From contig CP070801.1 in assembly GCA_020343575.1 (NCBI GenBank), positions 734,664 to 745,476 of the forward strand: DNA of 10,813 nucleotides, given 5' to 3'. Position numbers and translations under genes: made by a program. The DNA comes from Candidatus Aenigmatarchaeota archaeon (lineage in GTDB: Archaea > Aenigmatarchaeota > Aenigmatarchaeia > QMZP01). The notes beneath the pieces were generated by a model. That model saw nothing but the letters and a program-made list of their open reading frames with translations, had not been told where the DNA came from and did no database searches. Shown piece by piece: positions 1 to 6,832 of the stretch (positions are counted from its first letter, which is position 1; every line of letters starts with the position of its first letter).

Positions 1-1614
1 CATGGGCAGTTCGTCTGGGTGTGTGTCCTTTTCAAGAGATTCGACACATAGTCTCAGGGTCTCAACGCTCTTTGCATACGGATCCTTTGCAGCTCCTCTT
101 TCAAATATCATGTACCCTGGCCTTCCATCCTTGCCAAACCCTGTATTCCTCAGGAACCATAGAAGCTGGTAAACCCTGATATCCCCGAGCTCTATCGGCT
201 GCATTGAATGGAGCGGGTTTGGTGGATTGCAGTGAACTGACAAAACATATCTCCCGTAATCCGGCGCGATCTTTATAACCTCCTCCATGTCAAGAATCGG
301 GTCTATCCCCTGGGTTGCAACGTGCTCAAAATCCATCAGCATCATGGGTCTTGTTGTGTTTAACACCTTCCTTGCGGTCTTTATTGCAGCGTATATCTGT
401 CTCGGGCTCCAGAGAAGATATAAACCAGCGACAGAGGGGTCCCTTGCATCAGGAGATTCAAAACACAGTTTAATGTTCTTTACACTTCGGAGGAGTTTTT
501 CCTTGTCTACTTCCCTGAGTTTCAATGAATTAATGTCCCTTACCAGGCCAGTATCCATCCACTCTATCACCCTCTTTATATGACCTTCCAGGTATTTAGC
601 AGCGACTGCTGAATAAAAAAACTCCTTGAACCTTCTATCGTTTTTCTTCTCTGCCTCCTCCCATGCCTTGTCAGGCCAGTAAAAATCACCGTAGTCTATC
701 TTTCTCTTTATCTCCGGGTACATTTCAGCCATTGCCTCCAGCATGTCATCCTTTTTGTAGAAAAGGTAGTGAAACATTATATGGTAACCATCTATAACAG
801 AAACCATTCCCCTTATCTCTTCGGTGTCCCATTTTTCACCTTTGGCGAGTTTTTCCTCCATCGCCTTCCTTATGTACTTCCTCTCAAGTTGTGCCCTCTT
901 AAGGGAGAAGTCCCTTGTCACACCCTCCAGTATGGTACGTATCTTTTTCTCAAGTGTTGGCTCACGGAGTGTTGGGACTGTTTCATGAACTAGTACCCAT
1001 TCAACAATATTTTTTTCGATTCCTCCTGCTGTCAGCCTTTTCATCATCTCTTCCTTTCTCCAGGAATCCGCTTCTGTATCTCCGAGACTTGCTGCTTCGG
1101 TAACCTCATTCCTTGTCAGCACGCTATGATAATAATCCTCCCATTTCTTCTCCACGAACCACTTTCTCAGGTTCTCGCTCTCCTGCAGAATCTTGGAAAT
1201 GAAGTTTCCTTCATGGTCACAGAATATCATGGTTAGTTTCCTACCTGCATAGGTCATTAATTCCAGCCACTCTCTCAGGGACGCGTGGAAGTTCACGTAA
1301 ACACAGCCTGCAAAAACAGCGGACTTTATTGATTTCCTTAAGTGGTCATCAGCGTCCCTCCATTCCCCTCTTTCTGGTATAGCTATGGGAACGGTAAGGG
1401 AACCATGAAGCGTTAGGGTGATGCCCTGCTTCTTTGCCATGTCCCTTATCTTCAACCCGTCTGATATCAGGATCTCATGGGGATAGTCCTGGGCAAGCTC
1501 AATAACAGAGGTTCCCATGGTTAAGCCAGCACCGAGCTTTCTTAAAACATCTGACAATTCCTCTGAACCAGCTGCTCTGTATAGACCTGTTGAGACACCA
1601 ACCTTGTAAGGCAT
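1..1614 (-). CDS. Endonuclease IV/xylose isomerase-like TIM-barrel protein with large helical insertion (3' end off window)
   Basis: The frame is open from an ATG at 1614 to the window edge, giving 538 residues without a stop; the C-terminus is missing. An in-frame TGA just upstream (1621-1623) fixes the start, and only two bases separate it from the preceding gene's stop, so the two are probably co-transcribed. The fold looks like the AP_endonuc_2/xylose isomerase-like TIM barrel. Likely metal ligands lie in the endonuclease IV order: H70 (LTLHGS), H110 (VNFHAS), E386 (CFESPD), D428 and H431 (a DxxH motif, MDFEH), H461 (SVHCNP), D478 (LGDIR) and E505 (IFERG). The second residue of the EndoIV DxH pair is not conserved (R480). 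Between about 135 and 375 sits a charged, helix-rich insertion that ordinary members (about 280 residues) lack. It could be a DNA-repair nuclease, a sugar isomerase/epimerase or another metal hydrolase. The fold is fairly secure; the substrate is unknown. Confidence 0.8.
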   Translation of the reverse strand, partial: MPYKVGVSTGLYRAAGSEELSDVLRKLGAGLTMGTSVIELAQDYPHEILISDGLKIRDMAKKQGITLTLHGSLTVPIAIPERGEWRDADDHLRKSIKSAVFAGCVYVNFHASLREWLELMTYAGRKLTMIFCDHEGNFISKILQESENLRKWFVEKKWEDYYHSVLTRNEVTEAASLGDTEADSWRKEEMMKRLTAGGIEKNIVEWVLVHETVPTLREPTLEKKIRTILEGVTRDFSLKRAQLERKYIRKAMEEKLAKGEKWDTEEIRGMVSVIDGYHIMFHYLFYKKDDMLEAMAEMYPEIKRKIDYGDFYWPDKAWEEAEKKNDRRFKEFFYSAVAAKYLEGHIKRVIEWMDTGLVRDINSLKLREVDKEKLLRSVKNIKLCFESPDARDPSVAGLYLLWSPRQIYAAIKTARKVLNTTRPMMLMDFEHVATQGIDPILDMEEVIKIAPDYGRYVLSVHCNPPNPLHSMQPIELGDIRVYQLLWFLRNTGFGKDGRPGYMIFERGAAKDPYAKSVETLRLCVESLEKDTHPDELPM

Positions 1615-1616
1615 AC

Positions 1617-3230
1617 CTATTCAACACCCATCTTTTTCTTCCAGAAATCAACCATCTGCTGATATATCTTCCCGCTCCCGACCATGTATACCTTGGTCAC
1701 CCTCTCCTTGAAGTTGCTCTCATATGGTCCTGGCCTTATGAAGTATCTTGAAAGCGGCTTGAATGCTCTCTTCACACGTCCTCCTGCTGAGCCTATCTTT
1801 CCGAAAAACGATTTTGTGGATTTTATTTTTTCTTTTTTCTTCTTCAGCTCAAACTCCTTCTCGACTTCTTTCCTCAACTCCTCCTCCAGTTCAGGGGCTC
1901 CTATAAGCTCATTGATCTCCCGGTCGAATTTCTTCTCTATTGCCCACACCTCGAGCAGATGTAGCATGAGGACATTCTGGGAGATTAAAATTGTCCTCAG
2001 CGGGGTAATCATCATGTTCTCAAGCTCCCCTCCCTCTGGTGGGGGGGTTTTTATCACACTCCTGTTTACAACAACATCAAAAAGTATGTAGTAGGGTCTT
2101 TCAGGATCCATCTCAGGCAGCGGCTTCTCTGTAGTGGAAGTGGACCATTCCTTCAGGAGTTTTCTTACGGTTTTTTTATCTATCTTCACCTCGTATTTGT
2201 GTTCTATGTAAGGTATCCATTTCTTCACAAAATCATCATAGGGATCGATATCGATAGGTACTCCTTCCTTGAATTCAGCAACGAATTCGGGTTTCCCAGG
2301 TTCCTCCTGGTTGAAGGGCCTCCATATCCAGAGTCTCACACCAGAGAACATCACAGCCTGCCCAAAACCAGGAACCATCACAGCGTTTGTTACGAATGCA
2401 GAGGGTTTCATCTCAGGCATTTCCTGCATCATCTTGTGCCTCGTTATGTAGGGTTTCAGCCACTTCTTATATTCATCTATGGATCTCTTCCGGGCATCCA
2501 CCATTGTTTTTATTCTCGCATATCTCTCCATTATAACGGGTTTGAAGAGCTTCTTCCACTCTATATAGAGCTCGTTCTTTGTCCTCAGGACGGTTGCCTC
2601 TGCCTGACTGACATCCAGTTCCTTCCTGATTTTGTTTATATCACCCCACTCTGTTTTCATCCTTATGAAATCTGTTATTATGGTAGGCCAGCGCTTGGCC
2701 ATGGTTATCATTGAATACCCTTCTCCTGTGAAGGCATCCACCCTGTCAACAAAAAGCGACCTTAGGACATGTTCATCCTTCTCCCCCTCTTTGAAGTAGT
2801 CCAGTATTTCCCTGTATCTCCTGGAATCGTGCGCGAGTAGTTCATAGTGTGTAACCGCTTCTGTAGCAGAGGTAAGTCCTGTTTTAATCGCGGATTCGAG
2901 CTTCTGCCTCTGGGCAGCCATAAGGTTGTAGGCATCGGCATGAACAGGGGAAATATCCATCCACTCCTCAACCTTCCTGACCCTGTAGTCCCATTTAGGC
3001 ATCTGGAAGATAAATGAATAGTGAACGTTTGAACAGTGTCCCATATTTGTTGTGAAATCCATCACAATATCCTGGTTTTCAGGGACACCCACCAGAGCTT
3101 CACCTAGTATCGGGGATCCTTCAGGTGGAAAGTGACCCTCCCTTAGCAGGTCCATAACCAGCCCGGTTTTAAGGTAGTCTATCTCCCCTGGCCCCATCTT
3201 CTTCTTCTCCTCTTCCTTTTTTTCTGCCAT
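1617..3230 (-). CDS. Conserved-looking hypothetical soluble protein, 537 aa, partner gene of the TIM-barrel protein
   Basis: I do not recognise this family. The protein starts with a Lys/Glu-rich tail (residues 2-11). A long, mainly helical body follows, with many Trp, Tyr and charged residues, then a more beta-like part around 310-400 containing several Pro-rich turns. A hydrophobic amphipathic stretch lies at about 406-435, a strongly charged helix or coiled coil at about 447-473, and a basic tail after it. No signal peptide, clear membrane helix, nucleotide-binding motif or cysteine cluster is visible. The ATG at 3230 is supported by a GGGGG run seven bases upstream. The gene lies 49 bases after the small membrane-protein gene and two bases before the TIM-barrel gene, so it probably forms an operon with both. 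The tight coupling suggests it works with the TIM-barrel protein, perhaps as a stable partner, but this is inference. Confidence 0.8.
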   Translation of the reverse strand: MAEKKEEEKKKMGPGEIDYLKTGLVMDLLREGHFPPEGSPILGEALVGVPENQDIVMDFTTNMGHCSNVHYSFIFQMPKWDYRVRKVEEWMDISPVHADAYNLMAAQRQKLESAIKTGLTSATEAVTHYELLAHDSRRYREILDYFKEGEKDEHVLRSLFVDRVDAFTGEGYSMITMAKRWPTIITDFIRMKTEWGDINKIRKELDVSQAEATVLRTKNELYIEWKKLFKPVIMERYARIKTMVDARKRSIDEYKKWLKPYITRHKMMQEMPEMKPSAFVTNAVMVPGFGQAVMFSGVRLWIWRPFNQEEPGKPEFVAEFKEGVPIDIDPYDDFVKKWIPYIEHKYEVKIDKKTVRKLLKEWSTSTTEKPLPEMDPERPYYILFDVVVNRSVIKTPPPEGGELENMMITPLRTILISQNVLMLHLLEVWAIEKKFDREINELIGAPELEEELRKEVEKEFELKKKKEKIKSTKSFFGKIGSAGGRVKRAFKPLSRYFIRPGPYESNFKERVTKVYMVGSGKIYQQMVDFWKKKMGVE

Positions 3231-3245
3231 CTTTTAACCCCCTGA

Positions 3246-3254
3246 CTTTTAAAT
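3246..3254 (-). promoter_or_regulatory. Possible TATA-like box before the 537-aa gene
   Basis: On the minus strand an ATTTAAAAG element lies in the 49-bp gap between the 62-residue protein gene and the 537-residue gene, centred about 20 bases before the ATG. It could give the large gene its own promoter in addition to read-through from the upstream small gene. The spacing is a little short for a leaderless start, and the GGGGG run between it and the ATG would then fall near the transcription start. Weak support. Confidence 0.35.
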
Positions 3255-3279
3255 CTCTCCAAGTCGGGTATCCATTTTG

Positions 3280-3468
3280 TCAGCCTACAAATATCAAGAT
3301 TGCACCAATAATTATAAATATTACGCCCATCACTATGAAGGTTACTCCGAATTCATGTGGCTGGTAAGTGGGTAATTTGGGGTTGCTTATTCCAGGCAAG
3401 AAAACAACAAACAAAATCCCCAGAATAATTAGTATGATACCGATTATTGCTCCTGTTATGCCGAACAT
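3280..3468 (-). CDS. Small two-helix membrane protein, 62 aa
   Basis: This very hydrophobic small protein has two predicted membrane helices, at about residues 3-23 and 39-62. They are joined by a short polar loop containing Pro, Lys and His (around 24-38), and the protein ends almost directly after helix 2. Both helices are rich in Ile and Gly (GAIIGIILIILG and GVIFIIIGAILI), which suits tight helix packing, so it may oligomerise or assist a partner. The ATG at 3468 is preferred over an upstream in-frame TTG at 3522. A TATA-like TTTATATATA lies 28 bases before the ATG, so the longer form would begin upstream of the promoter, and its extra residues would be translated from the promoter itself. 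It is the first gene of the minus-strand cluster leading to the 537-residue protein and the TIM-barrel protein. Family and function are not recognised. Confidence 0.65.
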   Translation of the reverse strand: MFGITGAIIGIILIILGILFVVFLPGISNPKLPTYQPHEFGVTFIVMGVIFIIIGAILIFVG

Positions 3469-3496
3469 ATTAATTAATATTATTCTAATCAATAAA

Positions 3497-3506
3497 TATA
3501 TATAAA
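3497..3506 (-). promoter_or_regulatory. TATA box for the minus-strand cluster
   Basis: The minus strand reads TTTATATATA, ending 28 bases before the ATG at 3468. This matches the archaeal TATA-box position for a leaderless or nearly leaderless transcript and supports the shorter start of the small membrane protein. No separate BRE was assigned. Confidence 0.6.
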
Positions 3507-3515
3507 CACAAATCG

Positions 3516-3529
3516 AACGCAAAGGCGTT
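3516..3529. repeat. Short perfect inverted repeat between divergent promoters
   Basis: AACGC and GCGTT flank a 4-base AAAG centre, giving a perfect 5-bp dyad. It lies between the minus-strand TATA box (3497-3506) and the plus-strand TATA-like box (3536-3545), upstream of both. That is a suitable place for a regulator site acting on both operons. It is short enough to be chance, so confidence is low. Confidence 0.35.
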
Positions 3530-3535
3530 AAAACG

Positions 3536-3545
3536 TATTTAAAAT
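3536..3545 (+). promoter_or_regulatory. TATA-like box for the paralog operon
   Basis: TATTTAAAAT lies 30 bases before the ATG at 3576, so transcription would start near 3565. That leaves a leader of about ten bases which includes the ribosome-binding sequence GGTGG (3567-3571), four bases before the ATG. The arrangement supports the start chosen for the first gene. Confidence 0.55.
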
Positions 3546-3575
3546 TATTGCATAACTATAACTCGTGGTGGTACT

Positions 3576-4103
3576 ATGGTGTTTGCCAGAACCAAGATAT
3601 TGATGCAGGATAACTGCTATGAAGAGGAGCCCGGAGAAGTCCAGATGAGGTATGTGGGTCCGAACCCCCAGAAACTCTACGACAAGATGTGGGAATTGAT
3701 GAAGAGTATTTTCAATGTTCCTGATTCTGCCATTCAGGAGGAAAGGTACAACTGGGGTAAGGGAGAAAAAGTTGAAAAGTTCAGGGTCGCTTGGCTTTTG
3801 CACAAGGATATGGATGCGTTCAGTTACATCTATGTAAAGACTAGCCTTTCAGGTGAAGGAGACGAAGAGTCCGGTAATGCAACCATAACCATTAAACCCT
3901 ACATGAGAACCGAGTACCCACAGGATACTGTGTGGCAGAGGTCTTTGTTTTACGAGATGCTGAGAATGATATGGCACAATACCTTTTATTCCAGAAAGAG
4001 GGATGAGTATACAGCGGAGTGTAGGCATCTGACTGTTTATTTACAGAGAAGGGTACTGGATTTCTTCAGGGAGCTTAGGGAAACCAAGGGCAAGAGTGCA
4101 TAA
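3576..4103 (+). CDS. Hypothetical protein, 175 aa, first member of a tandem paralog pair
   Basis: A soluble protein whose family I do not recognise. It is clearly homologous to the product of the next gene. Shared landmarks are a D-N/D-C motif near the N-terminus, Y-x-GP-x-P, a helix ending FxV, an E-x(3)-NW turn and an alternating beta region rich in Thr and aromatics. After these come a helix leading to FYxR(K/R)R, an ExC or DIC segment and a C-terminal LQRR/FRRE-like basic helix. The helix, central strands, long C-terminal helix pattern would suit a small alpha/beta ligand-binding or oligomerising domain, but this is not demonstrated. It is the most acidic of the pair between about 88 and 100. 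No signal peptide or membrane helix is seen. It heads a three-gene plus-strand operon with the paralog and a membrane protein, divergent from the 62-aa/537-aa/TIM-barrel cluster. Confidence 0.8.
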   Translation: MVFARTKILMQDNCYEEEPGEVQMRYVGPNPQKLYDKMWELMKSIFNVPDSAIQEERYNWGKGEKVEKFRVAWLLHKDMDAFSYIYVKTSLSGEGDEESGNATITIKPYMRTEYPQDTVWQRSLFYEMLRMIWHNTFYSRKRDEYTAECRHLTVYLQRRVLDFFRELRETKGKSA

Positions 4104-4116
4104 TTTCAACGTCATT

Positions 4117-4121
4117 GGTGA
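4117..4121 (+). promoter_or_regulatory. Ribosome binding site deciding the start of the second paralog
   Basis: GGTGA, complementary to the archaeal 16S 3' end, lies five bases before the ATG at 4127. It overlaps an upstream in-frame TTG (4115) that could otherwise be taken as the start, so translation should begin at 4127. Confidence 0.6.
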
Positions 4122-4126
4122 ACAAA

Positions 4127-4615
4127 ATGGGAAAGTTGGTAATCGTTGATGATTGTTTGGCTCCTGCAAGGTTTATCTACCTTGACTATTCAGGACCCGA
4201 TCCCTTTGGTATTTCGAAAAAAATAGCTGGTATGCTCAAGCGGTTTTTCGGGGTAAGCTCTGCAGGGATTTCTGAGACCAATTTCAACTGGGACAACAGC
4301 GGAGACCCCATAACCTTTTATTTTACATGGTGGGTTCAGAGAAGCTATGGCAGTTCATTGATGAGGATAGATATAAAGGTTCAGGGAGCTAGGGGAAAAA
4401 CCAAGAACGTTGGGAACTTCACTATGGAATTGAGAGGAAAGATAGTCACAAAATTTGGTTATAAAACATCCCTCCTCAAATCATTGTGGTGGATCTATGC
4501 TTACCTGTTCTATAACAGGAGAAGGAGAAATTACGTGGATATATGTAGGGACTACCTGCAGAGGTTCAGGAGAGAGATAGCTGATCACTACAACCTCAAG
4601 GCGAGGGAGGGATGA
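4127..4615 (+). CDS. Hypothetical protein, 162 aa, second member of the paralog pair
   Basis: This is a diverged copy of the preceding gene's product and aligns over nearly its full length. Its versions of the shared landmarks are VDDC near the N-terminus, YSGPDP, LKRFFGV, E-x(3)-NWD, a beta-rich centre ending FTMELRG, then FYNRRRRNY, DICRDYLQRF and RRE. It is much more basic than its partner, with an RRRR run near the start of the last helix, so the two may pair as acidic and basic subunits. The frame also allows a TTG start at 4115, but a ribosome-binding site favours the ATG at 4127. It follows the first paralog by 23 bases and overlaps the next gene by ATGA, so all three are likely co-translated. 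No catalytic motif, signal peptide or membrane helix was recognised and the function is unknown. Confidence 0.8.
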   Translation: MGKLVIVDDCLAPARFIYLDYSGPDPFGISKKIAGMLKRFFGVSSAGISETNFNWDNSGDPITFYFTWWVQRSYGSSLMRIDIKVQGARGKTKNVGNFTMELRGKIVTKFGYKTSLLKSLWWIYAYLFYNRRRRNYVDICRDYLQRFRREIADHYNLKAREG

Positions 4616-4971
4616 ACGAGAAAAAATACACCACAAGGAGCACTAATGCCCTGAGGGGCTTCCTCTCGGGTTCCCTTATAATAGGCAGTGTAATAAACCC
4701 CTACTCGATTGTTATCCAGATAATCCTTTTCCTGGTTGGTCTCGCCATTCTACTTGATGCCCTTCTCCTGTTCGGAAGAAATGTACACCCAGCCACAACA
4801 TCATTTATGGCCCTTATAGGAGCAATCATTACCACAATCTTCACATTCATAAACTACGCCCACTTCTACCTCGCAATCATTTTCTTCGTAGCCGTAATTC
4901 TCTACATCTACGTATTTTCGACGAGGGAGAGGATAGTAGAGCATGAAGAGGAGGGAGAAAAGGAGAAATAA
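4612..4971 (+). CDS. Small polytopic membrane protein, 119 aa
   Basis: This hydrophobic protein has three, possibly four, membrane segments. There is a weak one at about 17-30 and clearer ones at about 31-54, 60-82 and 85-103. A charged Lys/Glu-rich cytoplasmic-type tail follows (from about 105, ending EEEGEKEK). The ATG overlaps the preceding stop as ATGA, and a purine-rich GAGGGAGG lies just upstream, so it is translationally coupled to the second paralog. Its stop (4969-4971) abuts the stop of the convergent ABCE1 gene with no intervening base. The basic second paralog could dock on the acidic tail, which would place the operon's product at the membrane; this is inference. The family is not recognised. 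Confidence 0.8.
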   Translation: MNEKKYTTRSTNALRGFLSGSLIIGSVINPYSIVIQIILFLVGLAILLDALLLFGRNVHPATTSFMALIGAIITTIFTFINYAHFYLAIIFFVAVILYIYVFSTRERIVEHEEEGEKEK

Positions 4972-6747
4972 CTATTCCATGTAGTAATACTGCCTCTTGT
5001 TTTTCTGTTCTATGTCTTTCTGGGAGCCAGGCTTATTCGCGCGAGGTCTTCCTGTGTTGGGATCCCTCCTATAGGTTATATCCAAGCTTTTGAGAAACTG
5101 ATTTATTCCGTCTCCAATTGTGCATATTGGATTCGCTTTTCCTTTTACCCCGGGCTCTCCCTCAAATAAAATCACCCTGTCGGCTATCGCGTCGATGAAC
5201 TGCAGATCATGGTCCACCACAAAGCATGGAATCTCCTTCCCTTCTGCATGCTCCCTTATGAGCTTTGCAACCCTCAGTCTCTGCTCCACATCCAGAAAAG
5301 CGGAAGGTTCGTCCATAAGAATCAAGTCATGCTCTTCCAGGAGGGACGAAGCTATGAAAACGCTCTGGAGTTCCCCGCCTGAAAGGGAACCCACCAGTCT
5401 CTCCAGGAGTCTCTCTACTCCCAAAAACCTTAGTATTCTCTTGCTTTCTGTATCAGAAATCTTTTCGCTCCTTTCCTTAAGATAATCCTCCACCTTCATG
5501 TTTTCTTCCTCTTTTTTCAGAACCACTCTCTGGGGCTTGTAGGAAAGCTTCAACTCCTTCAGGGGTTCTCCCTTATCTGGTTTGAGTATGCCTACCAGCA
5601 TCTTTATGAAGGTGGTTTTTCCTATTGCATTGGGTCCCAGTATCCCTATGATCTCTCCCTTGTAGAGATTCCCGGGTTCTGTCTCGAGTGAGAAACTTTC
5701 AAACGCTTTTTCGAATCCAGAGAACTGTAGGAAGAGTTTGTCCTTGTCCGACGCTCTCGCGCGACGGCTGAAGAATATGGGTTCTGGCCTGAACCTCATG
5801 TTCTCCTCCCTTATATATCCCTCTAGATATGTATTTATCCCTATCCTGACTCCGTAAGGTTTTGACACGATCCCGAAGACCCCCGGCTTTCCGTAGAGTA
5901 TGTGAGTGTAATCCGCCAGGTAATCCGCCACAGCAAGGTCGTGCTCCACAACCATTACCACTGCCTTTTCACATAGCTTCCTTATCTCCTTTGCAACCCT
6001 GAGCCTCTGCTCAACATCAAGATAGCTTGAGGGTTCATCAAAGAAGTAGAAATCACAATCCTTCATTATTGTCGCTGCAATGGCAAGCAGTTGCAGTTCG
6101 CCACCTGAAAGGTTCTCTATATCCTTGTCAAACATCTCCTCCATCTTTAACCTGGATACAACATCCTTGTCTCCCTTTGCCTCTTCGAGCAGGTCTTTAA
6201 CCTTTCCAGACCATTTCTTTGGTATAAGATCAACATGCTGTGGTTTGTATCCTGTTTTTATCTTTTCCTTGGCAAGGGTTCCCATGTAATCCTGAAGCTC
6301 GGTTCCCTTGAACCTCTCGATTATTTCCTGCCAGGGAATCTCTGTTTCGAATACGCCTGTATTAGGTCTGAGGCTCCCTGAGAGGATGTTGAGAACCGTG
6401 GTTTTCCCGACCCCGTTCGGTCCTATCAGACCGACAACAGCCTGGGTCTTGGGAATAGGAAGCCTGAACAAGGAGAAAAGATTTTTTCCATATCTATGGA
6501 TGGGGGTTTCCTCAAGCTTCTCTGGAAGATTTACAACCTCTATCGCATTCCTAGGACACTTCTTCACGCATATACCACACCCTATGCATAGAGACTCATC
6601 TATCAGGGGTTTCCTGTCGATTTCAGAGACTGTTATGCAATCCTCATCCTTGCGGTTAACAGGACAAACTCTCTGGCACAGGTAAAGGCCGCAGCTCTTC
6701 GGGTTGCAAAGGTCCCTGTCTATCACCGCAATCCTATTCGCTTTCAT
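4972..6747 (-). CDS. ABCE1/Rli1 ribosome-recycling ATPase
   Basis: This cytoplasmic twin ABC ATPase splits archaeal ribosomes after termination, together with aRF1/Pelota, and aids re-initiation. At 591 residues it has the family's usual length. The N-terminal ferredoxin-like domain carries both 4Fe-4S cysteine sets: C14, C19, C24 and C28, then C54, C57, C60 and C64 (CIGCGICVKKCP). NBD1 has Walker A GPNGVGKTT (109-117), Q170, LSGGELQ (213-219), Walker B ending D237-E238 and H269. The hinge follows, with a GxxG-type stretch near 299-303. NBD2 has Walker A GPNAIGKTT (371-379), a second LSGGELQ (455-461), a second DEPS Walker B and VVDHD. The C-terminal hinge part (YRRDPNTGRPRANK) is typical of archaeal members. 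All catalytic motifs are intact. The start codon is preceded by a TATA-like box at leaderless distance. Its left neighbour is convergent, its right neighbour divergent, so it is monocistronic. Confidence 0.97.
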   Translation of the reverse strand: MKANRIAVIDRDLCNPKSCGLYLCQRVCPVNRKDEDCITVSEIDRKPLIDESLCIGCGICVKKCPRNAIEVVNLPEKLEETPIHRYGKNLFSLFRLPIPKTQAVVGLIGPNGVGKTTVLNILSGSLRPNTGVFETEIPWQEIIERFKGTELQDYMGTLAKEKIKTGYKPQHVDLIPKKWSGKVKDLLEEAKGDKDVVSRLKMEEMFDKDIENLSGGELQLLAIAATIMKDCDFYFFDEPSSYLDVEQRLRVAKEIRKLCEKAVVMVVEHDLAVADYLADYTHILYGKPGVFGIVSKPYGVRIGINTYLEGYIREENMRFRPEPIFFSRRARASDKDKLFLQFSGFEKAFESFSLETEPGNLYKGEIIGILGPNAIGKTTFIKMLVGILKPDKGEPLKELKLSYKPQRVVLKKEEENMKVEDYLKERSEKISDTESKRILRFLGVERLLERLVGSLSGGELQSVFIASSLLEEHDLILMDEPSAFLDVEQRLRVAKLIREHAEGKEIPCFVVDHDLQFIDAIADRVILFEGEPGVKGKANPICTIGDGINQFLKSLDITYRRDPNTGRPRANKPGSQKDIEQKNKRQYYYME

Positions 6748-6767
6748 GCTATCAAATTAGAAACGCG

Positions 6768-6778
6768 TATTTAAAATA
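6768..6778 (-). promoter_or_regulatory. TATA box for the ABCE1 gene
   Basis: On the minus strand an ATTTTAAATA-type element lies about 20-31 bases before the ATG at 6747, the normal spacing for a leaderless archaeal mRNA. No ribosome-binding sequence of note lies between it and the ATG, which agrees with a leaderless start. Confidence 0.6.
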
Positions 6779-6800
6779 AAATTCGCGGGCTGGATAAAAA

Positions 6801-6810
6801 CTTTATAAAG
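6801..6810 (+). promoter_or_regulatory. TATA box for the polytopic membrane protein gene
   Basis: CTTTATAAAG is centred about 27 bases before the ATG at 6833 and is preceded by an A-rich run. It is the strongest TATA-like element in the window and itself a small dyad. The distance implies a leaderless transcript, divergent from ABCE1 in the same 85-bp region. Confidence 0.65.
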
Positions 6811-6832
6811 AAAATATCTATAGTATTTATTA

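Noticed and set aside
287..1103. Open frames on the plus strand opposite the TIM-barrel gene
   Set aside because: They lie antisense to a long, motif-rich minus-strand frame that runs unbroken from 1614 to the edge, and their products look like low-complexity reverse translations.
1820..1850. A-rich run on the coding strand as a programmed frameshift or slippage site
   Set aside because: It simply encodes a Lys/Glu/Ile-rich helix; the frame continues normally and no useful product exists in another frame.
2041..2047. Seven-G run (C7 on the coding strand) in the 537-residue gene as a phase-variation tract
   Set aside because: It is a single short tract coding part of a Pro run in an intact frame, far from the start, with no sign of an alternative product.
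2199..2714. 171-codon plus-strand open frame opposite the 537-residue gene
   Set aside because: It is rich in His, Tyr, Cys and Pro without a coherent fold or ribosome-binding site, and is explained as the reverse complement of a real gene.
3469..3522. Longer 80-residue form of the small membrane protein from a TTG start
   Set aside because: The extra codons would run through the TATA box and the AT-rich promoter; the ATG at 3468 sits at the right distance from that box.
4115..4126. TTG start for the second paralog
   Set aside because: The GGTGA ribosome-binding sequence overlaps it and is correctly spaced for the ATG at 4127.
6748..6832. Possible small RNA or tRNA between ABCE1 and the membrane protein gene
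   Set aside because: The 85 bases are AT-rich and accounted for by two divergent promoters; no cloverleaf or stable stem was found.
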